From positions 186,001 to 250,000 of the forward strand of contig OX637800.1 in NCBI GenBank assembly GCA_951802425.1: a DNA stretch of 64,000 nt, in the 5' to 3' direction. The stretch's first letter is position 1. Every line of letters starts with the position of its first letter. The translations under genes and the position numbers were made by a program. The notes beneath the pieces are model-generated. The model saw only the letters and a list, made by a program, of their open reading frames with translations, was not told the origin of the DNA and searched no databases. This document shows, piece by piece, positions 10,182-20,700 of the stretch. This DNA comes from Clavaria fumosa. Taxonomy: Eukaryota > Basidiomycota > Agaricomycetes > Agaricales > Clavariaceae.

Positions 10182-12956
10182 TCAAGTCGCAGTTCCCACT
10201 TTGACTCTTTTTGCACCTATCACTGCCTCTTTTCCTTGGTCTCTTCCTCTCCTTAGTGATTTATTCCTGTGCTTTGTTAATAGTTGTAATCACAATTATT
10301 TGAGATAGACTCACAGGCCTCGAGCCAATGGAATCAGTTTGAAAACAGCTGAAATTTCTCGTACCATTGTGGTCCAGTCGACCTTGTCGTCGTCTTTCAG
10401 CGTCAATCCCCACGTCTTCATTCCTACCATAACCATCGCAATACCTGCGAGCCCTGCCCCACACCAGTCAGTCAGGATGAGCGCATCTGCATCGCGCAGA
10501 ACTCCATGTGGCATTATTTGTTGCCACCAGTTGGCCATGTCGTCTGCAATCCCCGAAAAGTCTTGTGTGTCATCCCAGTTACGAGCTTGGCGTGCTTGAC
10601 TCCAGTTCCTGAGTGATTCAGGAACTGCAACCTGTCGATTCTCCAATTTTAATGGAGTCCCTCCAAGGCTCCCCAAAGCTGTCTCAGCGGCAATCCATGC
10701 CTCACATAACGCATACCAATCATTGCCAAGGCTTTGTACGTCATGGTGACCCAGACCCATATCCTGTGATGCCCGTTGGATCAAAGATGGAAGGCTGCTG
10801 AGCTTAAATGGTCGAGGCTTCAGAGTCCGCATAACACCCTGAGAGGTTTGCAATGCGTTGGCTTCCAGTCTAAATTTTCATTTAGACTTAAAAGAGACAG
10901 AACAAATAAATTCTTACGTTTTAACACTAGCAGACAAGTAAGCAGCAGCTTGGGTCATTGCATCCCACAGTGGAAGCTCAGCATTGAGACAATATCCTGG
11001 TGTATTTGGCGCAATAGAGTCAGGCTCAGTGAAAAGGATTTCGCTGAGTTGTTTGAGTCCGAGTCCTAGGCCGAGCAATATCCTTTCGATGAACCCAGGT
11101 GGTGCCACTGAGTTTGGCAAAGAGCCTCTCCAAGACGATGCCCTGATCCAATCAGAAAAGGCAACAGCACTGTCCGGATGTTCAAGGTCTGAAGAGAAAA
11201 ATTCCTTCGGTAGCCATTCGTTGTCAAATGTCCAGCAGGCGAAGGTTGCTGGGATGAGACGGCTGGTGGTTCCTGGACGCTGCCACAGACTCAGATACTG
11301 ACCCTCAAAAGACAAATAAACATACCGCATATTGGAGAAGCTTGAGTGCATGGACGTAGTCTTGTTGATTTGTTAGTTTCTTCAGGTATGCAAGACGGTT
11401 GACGGCTGTTGCTGGAGAGCCTGGGGCAGGCTCGAATCCAACTACTTTCTTGCCCTTGTCAACTGTCAGCGCTCTCTCAGACAGCGCGTCTGTCCCCTTT
11501 GCCTCCGGCTCTGCGTCCTTGTCAGCGGCGTCTGGACCATCATCTAACACTTCATTTCCCACATCTGAATCCATACCCAACCTGATGAATGTCAAAGGCC
11601 TCAGGCCTTGCTGCTGTTTCGTGTACCAGTAAGAATACAAGGCAATTGCCTCAGTCTTGGGCATGTATGAAGGATCTTGAAGGCGGCTGTCTGGCGGAAT
11701 GCCATCCTTTACAAATTCTTCAGGACTGGCAGCGATTCTTTTCCATGGAACAAGTGCAGTTTGCTTTTGAACCACTGAAAATGATATAAGTCATGATTCA
11801 GAAGTGAGAAAAAAATCTTACAGTAGACAGCCTTCACAAATTCATGAATCACGTCCTTCAAAGAAGGAAGTGAGACGTCAAGTGGGAGTTTCCCAAGGAG
11901 GGGGTAGCCAGCATTGTCGTAGTTCAGCTTCCCCCAAGATCTGTCGTCTTCTTGATAATTATCTGGATGATAATTAATACCAGACAACTTAGTGAAATAA
12001 ACTACTTACTATTTCCCAAAGACGCATTGTATCTGCACCAGCTGGGCCAAATTTTCCCAGTTTTCCAATCCGCACATGCCTTGGTGAATTTTTGCCCTTT
12101 GTTGCTCGTTTCGAACCTTAGACATAGATTAGCATGGAGAGACAGCAGACAAAGCAAAAATTACTTTGAGCAAATCGCCTGACCCTCCTCATCCTCAAAT
12201 GACGTGAGCATGAAGACATGTACCCCCATCTTGCGGTACACATCGTCCATGAATTGTGTGACAACTTTATATAAGTCTTTCTCGGCCATCCTAAACAGGA
12301 ATGAGAAGGGGAGAATGTCACAGATATAAAATACTCACTCCCTCTGCAGATCGTGAGGCCATGCACCTGAATTCCAAGCGTGTGCTTGGTCTGTACATTG
12401 TTTCCTGTCCGCTTCGGAAAGGCCATTCAACACTTTCGTGAGTGCTGGCTGATATGCCGCAAATGGTGTCCGGCCCTCCTCGACCAACCTCGTTACTTCC
12501 TGCTGCACTTCCTCTTGATAAACTCGTCCAACTACTCGTCTCAGGTTCCATTTACGCCCCCACACCGACCTCTCATTATTCTTATCTTCCCCCTCAACAT
12601 CATCATCACTCCCATTGTTGCCATCACCTTGGCCATTTCCATCATCAGCATCATCTCGACTGCGAGACATTGGGTGACCCCCTGATACTCGTTTGGCTCT
12701 CGCATTTTTGAACCATGTTTGAACAGCCTACTGAGTTTTTAGTCCAAAAAAATGTAATTACTTGTCAATTTACCTTTGAGAGATCCAGAGGCAGCTCAGG
12801 CAGCCGTTTTCCCTTGGAAACCCGTTGCTGATGAGCCTCCCGCAACTGCTGCACAGTAGTTCTGATGCGATCTGACCGCTCCTTACCCTTTGTGGCAAGC
12901 CACATTGGGAAGGCATTTTCTAGGATAGGAATATAGAGATCGATAGCCCAAGGCAT
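10182..12956 (-). CDS. 804-aa cargo gene of the KDZ element, agaricomycete family of unknown function
   Basis: Nine exons keep one frame: 12956-12774, 12727-12339, 12290-12165, 12116-12010, 11962-11822, 11774-11326, 11297-10918, 10869-10315 and 10266-10182. Most introns are 46-48 nt GT-AG; their sum gives 805 codons. The start is the first Met after an inverted-repeat arm; an in-frame GTG/ATG-less extension reaches 13067 inside that arm. Near residue 62 is a helix-turn-helix-like AVQTWFKNARAKR, then an acidic Asp/Gly/Asn patch, a block with MDDVYRKMGVHVFML and FTKACADWKTGKIWP, a central PWKRIAASPEEF block, and a Trp-rich C-terminal region. The last exon adds a basic tail (KSLRRGRDQGKEAV) that could be a nuclear signal. 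One odd spot: the splice near 11298-11325 implies a 28-nt intron; otherwise a 52-nt intron with a weak donor, or a frameshift, is needed. DNA binding is inferred, not shown. Confidence 0.65.
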
Positions 12957-12997
12957 GCCTGACTTAGCTTTGAGGCAGGGAGGCAGGAGGCAGAGGT

Positions 12998-13451
12998 GGA
13001 AATATTTTAAACGAACGATCACGTGACCGTTGGATCCCCGCGCGACACGGTCACATGGTCTGACCACGTTGCATAATCCAGTGCTCGTATTTAAATATTG
13101 AGGGAGAAATTAGAAATTTCATCTTGGACAATCTACCCAAATTAAATCTGTGATCATTTTGTCTCACTAAAACTAAGCTTCAAAATGCCTGTGTAAGCCT
13201 GCAACTTCGTCGCAACCTTTGGGTCAGTGGTGGGAGGTCACAACATTTACAAACAACCCTGTGTTGGCAGGGATTGCCCCCATATCATGTGCAACGTGGT
13301 CAGACCATGTGACCGTGGGAGGTCACAACATTCACAAACAACCCCGTGTTTGGCAGGGATTGCCCCCATATCATGTGCAACGTAGTCAGACCATGTGACC
13401 GTGTCGCGCGGGGATCCAACGGTCACGTGATCGTTCGTTTAAAATATTTCC
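12998..13451. repeat. 76-bp inverted repeat around a nested repeat insertion
   Basis: 12998-13073 and 13376-13451 are reverse complements with one mismatch in 76. Each arm carries GGTCACGTGATCG or its complement, so E-box-like CACGTG occurs in both. The 302-bp spacer contains a copy of the dispersed repeat seen at 3232-3370 and 3783-3905 (13083-13270) and an 86-bp direct duplication (starts near 13230 and 13315). The arms sit directly upstream of the 804-aa gene on the minus side, so they may form its promoter region. Confidence 0.75.
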
Positions 13452-13687
13452 AACTCCGACCGCTTCGACGCTCATCTCTTTCTCCTTAACCACTACTACT
13501 GTCTTCTTTCCTCGAACTCGTCGACTCTCTTGACTCACAGGTATGTATTTTATTTTATCTTTTATGTAGCCTTAGTAGACGGTGGCCTTAGTAGACAAAT
13601 GACCGGATGCATACGGTCATTTGTCTACTAAGGCTACCTTAGATACATAAACATCTCTTTTGCAGTCTTTTGGTCTGGGGGTAGGGA
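13452..13687. other. Short spacer with a perfect hairpin
   Basis: 13452-13560 is pyrimidine-rich, with TTGACTCACAG|GTATGT at 13533-13546 resembling a 5' UTR exon-intron junction, although no ORF follows it. The rest is the hairpin region described separately. Confidence 0.35.
13585..13634. repeat. Perfect 21-bp palindromic hairpin
   Basis: Left arm 13585-13605 (GCCTTAGTAGACAAATGACC then G) and right arm 13614-13634 are exact reverse complements around the loop GATGCATA. A partial extra copy of the arm, GTAGCCTTAGTAGAC, lies just upstream at 13566-13580. Its plan matches the hairpin at 3024-3061 (CTTAGT..., ...TGACC). Confidence 0.8.
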
Positions 13688-14020
13688 GTGAGCGCCTCGG
13701 TGCGCTCACTCCCAAGACCCTCGGTGGTCTTTTTCGATCTGGGGGCAGGGGGTGAGCGCCTCGGTGCACTCACTCCCAAGACCCTCGGTGGTCTTTTTCG
13801 ATCTGGGGGCAGGGAGTGAGCGCCTCGGTGCGCTCACTCCCAAGACCCTCGGTGGTCTTTTTCGATGGTCTTTTTCGATCTGGGGGCAGGGGGTGAGCGC
13901 CTCGGTGCGCTCACTCCCAAGACCCTCGGTGGTCTTTTTCGATCTGTGGGCAGGGAGTGAGCGCCTCGGTGCGCTCACTCCCAAGACCCTCGGTGGTCTT
14001 GATGATCTGGGGCAGGGCTG
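13688..14020. repeat. 64-bp minisatellite, five units, each with an internal hairpin
   Basis: Units start with GTGAGCGC at 13688, 13752, 13816, 13893 and 13957 (period 64, once 77 because of a 13-bp partial duplication). Each contains GTGAGCGC-CTCGGT-GCGCTCAC (one copy has GCACTCAC), a short stem-loop, then CCAAGACCCTCGGTGGTC. Long open frames on both strands here are by-products of a period that disfavours stops, not genes. Confidence 0.85.
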
Positions 14021-14061
14021 GGCGCCTCGGCGCATGCCACAGACCTTCGGCAGTCTTGAAG

Positions 14062-14460
14062 ATCTAGGGCCGCAGGCACTTTGGTGCGTTTCCATTTCCC
14101 ATTTTACTCATATTGACACTCTCTATCCTTCTGGCAAAGCGTGTCTTGACACATGGGTCTTCGCACCCGACACTTGTATTTGTTGGGAATGTGGGTGTTT
14201 CGTGCGTTTCCATTTACTGTTTTACTGACATTGACACTGACTATCCCTCCAGCACAATCACGTCCTCGACACATCCCGACTCACCGGTCTTCACACCCGA
14301 CACACGGGTCTTCGCACCTGACACTTGTCTGGAGCAGGGAATGTGGGTGTTTCGTGTGTTTCCATTTACTATTTTACTGACATTGACACTGACTATCCCT
14401 CCAGCACAATCACGTCTTCGACACATCCCGACTCACCGGTCTTCACACCAAACATCCGCT
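14062..14460. repeat. Tandem repeat of about 130-150 bp, three diverged copies
   Basis: The block TTTCCATTT(A/C)C...TTTTACTGACATTGACAC...TATCCCTCCAGCACAATCACG followed by GACACATCCCGACTCACCGG occurs at about 14189 and 14340, with a more diverged copy from 14089. It is non-coding repeat DNA upstream of the PHD gene. Confidence 0.7.
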
Positions 14461-14727
14461 GACAAGTTGTCCTTTTTTTGTCTTTTGTGCGCTGTAGCAG
14501 TAGTTATTCATGTCGTAGTAGGGGAGGGGTAGCGGGGATATTCAATGCCGGCCACATTGAGTATCCTTTCTGCCCTGACCATATACTTTTTTCATGTGAC
14601 TTGTAATAATTACTTGTAATTTGTCGAACTCTCATACCCGTTATAAGGCGAGATTCTGCTCCTACGTGTAAGTCACGTGACCACCGAGTGGCTGAGCGGC
14701 TAAGCACTTTGACCTCGAACCGTCACA
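14461..14727. promoter_or_regulatory. Upstream region of the PHD-finger gene
   Basis: This 267-bp stretch separates the tandem repeats from the ATG at 14728. It includes GTCACGTGACC (near 14672), the same CACGTG core found in the 76-bp inverted repeat. A TGGCTGAGCGGC segment near 14690 looks like a tRNA A box, but no matching B box lies at the right distance. Promoter function is inferred from position only. Confidence 0.3.
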
Positions 14728-16381
14728 ATGCCAAGAACGAAACAATCGGCATCCAGGTCAACTGGTGCTCCATGTGTGAGAGTGACCCTTCACCCGTCTG
14801 CCATCAAACAAAATGCGCAGCCTATCGCTCAACCGATTGGAATTAGGGTGAGTCCTCGACTCTTCTGTCGATTTGATCGAGCTGATCAAGGGACACAGAC
14901 AGGTGACAGAGCCCCAAATGATGAAGTCAGACTACTTAACTCCATCTAATATAGTACTGACCTTTTGCAGTGGTGCTGCAGCTGCGGCGATGGCGGAAAT
15001 CTCTTGGACTGCGATTTTTGTGAGTGAGCCGTGTGCAGCAAATGCCTGGATCTTTCCGGAGGCTCCAAGCTCATCAAAGAGCCCGACGTCAATTTTTTTT
15101 GCATGGGCTGTCATTTAGGCTCAGAGAATCGAGCTGAGCCCTTCTATGTAAGTACTGATCTTTATCAACACAAATTTATTGACACAGAATGTTGTATTAC
15201 AGCCTCTCTACCGCAACGGCGAGCCCATCAAAAGTGTCATTGGGCATATCAAGCCCACGACACTAGGGGGCAATTACGCATGGCAAAACACGAACTCGTT
15301 GGCCATCGTCAACATTCGACTGTGCACGATCCCAACCCAAGGCAATCCATACATTTCCGTCGCCAACACCTTGGCCGGCTGGTTCGCCAGCATATCTGAA
15401 AGAAGGATGTTATTTACCAAAGAGGTAGTCTTGGATATTGATGTGGCGAATCCAAGATCATTGGCCAAGCATCAGAGAGTTCTCAAGGATATCATCAAAA
15501 GCTTTCAACAGTGAGTCCGTTTTATTACGATTGAACGCAGCTGATTGCTCCAAACAGATTTGGAGTCCGGAGGCTCGTCGTATTCCTGTTTACCCACGCC
15601 AATCCCGAGAATGGTGACCTCCATTGTGCTAATAACTCAGGAATCCAAGTTGAAAGCGTAAGCTCATCCATACCATCAAATGGTCGCTTACTGATGTAGT
15701 CTACCTTTTCAAAAGTTTCTGGCTCAAATTTTTGGGCAAGATCTCCTTAAGTTTGCACAGGAAGTACATTCACTTCTTGTCCTCGAGGTTTGTGGCGGAG
15801 TTTGGGAGAACGCGGCGTCGTGCAAAGCAGTGACGGATTTTGCTCAAAGGTATGTCTTGGCCCCACCCCTGCTTCCAATGCTGATGATGCCCAGTGCATA
15901 TTTCAATCACGTCATTGGCTTTGGCCAAGCCAATTTCTTTCCCCATCTAGCTATTCCATTCCTCACAAAACTTATCATCAAAAATTTCATCGAATATTTC
16001 TCGATCCTCCGAATTCTGCCAGATCTTCTCAAGGAGGAGGAGGGTCTTGGTGCCCACACCTCCATCCTTCTTTTGTCTCACAGATTCGCCTTGGAATACA
16101 TATGGGTTCACCACCAACTCCGCCCATTTGGTGATGCCGTCGCCCTCCAGTGCCCGAAGTGTTACGCAATTCGGACCCTCACATTCAAGCTACTGGACAG
16201 CAAATCGGGCAGTTACCAGGCAAGCTGTCCTTGTGGTTGGGCCGACAAGAAACCCTCTGGCTTGGGTGACGCAACCTTGCCAAAGGGCCCGACGGGATGG
16301 GCCACTCGCCTGTTGTACGGAACTCCGGCCATTGTGGATGGTATATGGAAGTTGCCACGTTTGATGTATAATATTGTCTGA
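14728..16381 (+). CDS. PHD-like zinc-finger protein with a histone H3 tail-like N-terminus (one premature stop)
   Basis: Seven exons fit in frame: 14728-14847, 14899-14925, 14971-15147, 15203-15510, 15558-15657, 15716-15849 and 15895-16381, giving 451 codons. Residues 1-15 read MPRTKQSASRSTGAP, echoing the H3 tail: R2, T3, K4, Q5, A7, S10, T11 and G12 are kept (H3 numbering), while K9 is Arg. A zinc finger follows with four CxxC pairs (Cys 51 or 52/54, 63/66, 71/74, 93/96), PHD- or ADD-like but with Cys where PHD has His. A central region contains VVFLFTHANPENGDLHC. The C-terminus has a possible zinc ribbon (CPKC ... CPC). Codon 68 is TGA (15025-15027), probably from CGA, so this copy would be truncated. 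Similar proteins recur in agaricomycete genomes; a chromatin role is inferred. The gene lies 603 bp upstream of the transposase on the same strand. Confidence 0.72.
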
Positions 16382-16983
16382 GCCATGTACAAGTTTGTCT
16401 TGTTTGCCTCCATGCTACCCATGTCTACCTACGAAATTCCAATGCTACCCGTGTCTACCTACGCAATTCCAAGATCACCTTCAGTGAAAACAAGATAGGC
16501 CATCGCTTCGCTCTGGCAGTTTTCTATTTATCCAGCAGTTTTCTAATAATCTGAAGTCCTGTATTATATACATTACATTAGTAGTGCTATGTTCACCACT
16601 ACGTAGGCAGATTAGGAGGTCACATCGTCTTTGGGGAAGGAGGACGCAGGCATGCTCTATGTAAAAAACGCAGCGTCTCATGTTACGAAAGACACACTAC
16701 ATCACGAAATGGACTACAACATGGCATTAGGCAACAACCGAACGACCTCCGAACAGTACGGGACGTTGAACACATGAAATGGCAGACAATATGGAACAGG
16801 ATGAAAACAGCCTGCGCCGCACCTACCTCACACACGAACTCCGACTTGCACAGTCAGCACCAAGGATGACATGCAGGAGTACACAAACACAAACATGAAC
16901 ACACAAAATCATGTGACTGATCACATGTTGAGATGTTGAGAGCACATCATGTGACACTGACAGTATTCTGAACGTCACTCAAG
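16382..16983. promoter_or_regulatory. Spacer between PHD gene and transposase
   Basis: It contains a tandem 32-bp duplication at 16412-16474 (CCATGCTACCC...GTCTACCTACG) and, about 60 bp before the transposase ATG, the palindrome CATGTGA-CTGA-TCACATG (16909-16926) plus another ATGTGAC. These repeats could be protein-binding sites in the transposase promoter. That function is inferred from position. Confidence 0.35.
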
Positions 16984-19900
16984 ATGCGGTCAGTCATTGG
17001 GAAAGAAGGACGAGCAGTAGAGAGAACATACACAATAAAAAAGCTCTCAAGGGGGAGGAAGGTCAGGAAAAAAGATCAGCAGATCACTCATAACACTAGA
17101 GCAGGTTCTCAATCCCCATCTCAACCTAAAAAACGAGCAAGGGAGCCCAGCCATCTGTATGAAAATTTGGATTTTGGGAAGGACAACATACTGCCTGGAC
17201 AGGAAAGTTCAGATTCAAATTCAAAAAGGCCAAGAAAGGGGAAGGTAGTTGAATTAATTCTGACCAATTTTGATTTACATTGACATTCTGCAGACACAAA
17301 ATGATTTCCTTCAAGAATGGAAGGACAATGCATGCAATCTGCATCTCTCTGAATTAATGGAGTTTGAAGCTCCTCCTGAAAACCAGAACTGCATGCTCTG
17401 TCACAAACCCTTGGCTTTATACCGGTGTTTTGACTGTTTGTACAGCACCCAACTCGTCTGCCTTGATTGCTGTCTTCTGCAACATCAACGCCATCCATTC
17501 CATCAAATCAAAAAATGGACAGGAACATTTTTTGACAGGAGCGACCTTGGAGATATGGGGCTTTCCATCAATCTTGGCCATGGCGGCAATTTGTGCCCTG
17601 GATACCATGCTGAACTTCCTCACACTGTGATTGATGAACGAAGAATCTGGGATGGGGATGAGTCTGATGATGATGAGTCTCTGGAAGAACTGCTGCCAGG
17701 GGTGGACAGCTTTCAACAGACTCATGGAATAACATTCATAACCAGCTCTGGTGTTTTCAAGCGTCCAGTGAAATGGTGCATCTGTCCAAATGCACCATCT
17801 AATCATCTCCAGCTGCTTCGGATGCGCTTTTTCCCTGCCAGTCTTCAGAGGCCCTCAACTGCATTCACATTTGATGTCCTCAAGTTGTTTCATATCGATG
17901 TTATGGAGTGCAAAACTGCTGCACGAAGCTTCTACTCAAAGCTGCAGAGAATGACTAATAGTGGATTTCCCTCTTCGATCCCAGTAAGTAGCAAAACCTC
18001 CTGATTAGATACAACATCCTAACCCCAAAGGTTTTCAGGATCGTTACCGTGAACTCATGAGGGTCTCAAGACAGTGGAGGCATCTGGAAATGCTTAAGAG
18101 GGCAGGATTTGCACATCATCCTGAGCAAGAGCAGACACCTGGTGACCTTGCACTTTTTTGCCCTACCTGCCCTCAACCTGGAATAAATGTGGCAGTTGAA
18201 GAGGTGAAAGAATCCATGAATCCGTAAGTTCATTAAATTTTTTTCCAAATGCAGAAATTGATTAAAAATTACAGTAGCATTTATCACCGATCTATCGTAG
18301 CTGATGGAAATTTTAAACTGGAGCATGTGAAGTCGAAATGCTCTGAGGGTGATGTCTCCTTAAGTGATGGAAGAGGTTTTATGGTCCAGGATAAACCCTA
18401 CCAAGCTCACATTGCTGCATCTGTCGAAGTAAAACAGGTGACCCTTCAAGTTGGACACCATTCAGGATATTTGTTGACAACATTCTATAGAAACCAAGAT
18501 GTCACAATCATCGAGCAATTACCCAGGTGAACGGTCACAGTGGACGAAAACGAGATCACCTACGAGCAACTGGAGGCGGAGTATGTGCTTGTGCACGTCA
18601 TGGATGCTTTTATCCACACAGCTTCGTTGATTTTCAGAAGGGAGAGAGGTAAGACTTATAATCTTCAAGGTGTCTGGGCTAAGTTTTGTTTTTTCAGGCA
18701 GGCAAACATTGATTATTCACTTTGCCAAGCCCTTCAGAGAGTAAATGTCATCAAGAAGGTGCTTTTTGTCTATGACATAGGATGTGAATGGGGAAGACAC
18801 TTTCGGGACCGAGTTGAAGCAAGCAAATACCTGCATCTCGATGATGGCCTGAAGATTATCACAACAGTAGGGAAATTTCACTTGGGAGCACATATCAAGG
18901 AGTGCTTTGCACTTTTCTCCTTGAACTTTGTTCAAGGTGTGGGGCAATTGGATGGCGAGATTTTGGAAAGTCTCTGGTCAACCCTTGGCAAAGCAGCCAG
19001 CCATACCAGAGGAATGTCTCAAGCTCATCGACAGGAGGTTCTCGACAACCACATGAATGATTCTAACTGGAAGAAGATGATCAAAGCATGTAAGTATGTG
19101 TTCTTATGGTCATAGATATTTTTTTGATGTGTTTAAAACAAAGCACATTCAATCCTTACGAAGTGGAAGAATGCGCAACAGCAACAGGCAGAAACTAAAT
19201 CAGCTCTGGATGAATTGACAGCTAGAATCAGCCATACATGGGTATCAGAGTGGAGGCAATTGGAGGAAAGAGCAATGACTGAGCGAGGAGATTTGCTCAG
19301 AATATATGATGTTGCAAAAACAAATGGTCGGCCATTTCTTACCCCTTTTTGCTTTTGATTGAAGTGCTTTGAAGCCCCTAGCTGTGCAGAAATTGAACTA
19401 GAGCTATCACAGAAGGAACGGAACACAGGTGATTTATCTGGTGGTGCCAGTCTTCTAGCTTTAGGCATACAGTTGGAAAATGAACAGTAAGTTCTCATTA
19501 TGACGTGTATTTCTTTGCGATTTACATTCACATACCACTAGAGCATCATTAGCAGCATATACAAAGACACTGAGAAAACCTTCAACATCCCAGCGAAGAG
19601 AGCTTGAGGAGAAAAGAAGGCGCCTTCAAATCAGGATTACAAAATATGAGAAATGCTGGTCTGACTCGACTCTCTTCATGGGCAAGGCTATTGACTTGGG
19701 AGAAAACCATCTATTGTACCAGGAGAATGAAAGCGAGATCGAGGACAATGATCTGGGCACAGCTGATGAGTGGGAGGATGACAGCAATGGGCTTCACCCC
19801 GAGGCGATGACTATATTCCTTCCATCAAACATGGGTGGCGAGAATCACATGGAAAGTGGTTTGGAAGACATGGCTGCATGTGAAGCAAAACTCCGGGTTG

Positions 19901-20620
19901 GACAAATGAATGATGCCCTTGAAAAACTTAGGATTGCCTTGGGGGAGAAGTCTCTTATATTCAGAGAAAAGGTGGGCTCATTGATCATTTTAATACCAGC
20001 ACTGAGATATCAATTGTTCAGGTCCAGAAGTGCAAGAGTCAACAACTTGCTACCAGAGCTTGGAGTCAAGTGCACTCCATGGAGTCACGGGTACAGCAGG
20101 CAGTCAGGGAATATAAAAGGGCTCGAGCTGCAGCCCAGAGACTGGGGTCCCTGGATCCAAAGTATCAGGACATCTCAAAAGATGACTTGAAAATGCCTGG
20201 GGACGTGATCGAAGAAAACAGGATTGGTCAGCGATCAGAGAAACTATCCTGGTTGTGGAGGTTGGATAGTGGGATGAACAAAGGAGAATGCAGTGAGAGA
20301 ATGAAGGAATGTGAGTGGATGGTGTGGTATGTCATGAATGAAAAATTGACAAATGATTAGTCTACAGAGTGGTTTGGTTGAGAGCAAGTGCAAGGTTCAA
20401 TCGCTGGGATGAGGAAGTCACTTTGCTTCAGCAGGAAATGAAGTGGACAGCCGCATTTTTCAAGCACAAGAAAGATCAATGGGAGCAAATAGCAATGAAT
20501 GAAAGAAATGTAAGGAGTGGGCTGGCATGTTATGCTCACAAGCAGGAGGTGGTATGGGAAAGATTTGAAGGACATGCAAGGAAGATTTTTAGAAGTAGTT
20601 GTCAACTGGAGCCAATCTAA
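16984..20620 (+). CDS. KDZ-family transposase with CxC zinc cluster, intact
   Basis: Eleven exons join in frame without a stop: 16984-17244, 17294-17983, 18039-18223, 18275-18437, 18491-18648, 18698-19089, 19144-19326, 19375-19486, 19542-19971, 20022-20310 and 20361-20620, giving 1,040 aa, a usual KDZ length. The basic N-terminus is followed by a Cys/His cluster (residues 120-157: CMLC, CFDC, CLDCC, HQRHPFH), the CxC2-type domain. The RNase H-fold catalytic core shows VADGNF (D389), a CHNHRAITQ and CARHGCF.PHSFVDFQKGER block, YDIGCEW (D512) and LDGEILESLW (E573 or E576), the expected DDE residues. The C-terminal part has FLPSN and LRVGQMNDALEKLRIALG motifs typical of the family. It should cut and rejoin the element ends in the nucleus. 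An apparent TGA at 19358-19360 falls inside a predicted 48-nt intron. Confidence 0.92.
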
Positions 20621-20700
20621 TGAGCCTTCTTCATAGTGCAGTTGATAGGTCTACTGTGAAGTGCAGGAATATCTCTGCTGGACTGGTGTCATACAGGACA

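Noticed and set aside
13706..14228. Long frames on both strands in the minisatellite
   Set aside because: They follow the 64-bp repeat and translate to repeated peptides; nothing suggests translation.
14685..14720. tRNA gene upstream of the PHD gene
   Set aside because: An A-box-like TGGCTGAGCGGC is present but the possible B box is only about 20 nt away, too close for a tRNA.
10182..16381. TET/JBP dioxygenase as KDZ cargo
   Set aside because: I looked for HxD and the following Arg/His motifs of the dioxygenase fold in both cargo genes and saw none.
19358..19360. TGA in the KDZ transposase as a nonsense mutation
   Set aside because: It falls inside a predicted 48-nt intron whose removal restores the family-like sequence AKTNAPSCAEIELEL in phase.
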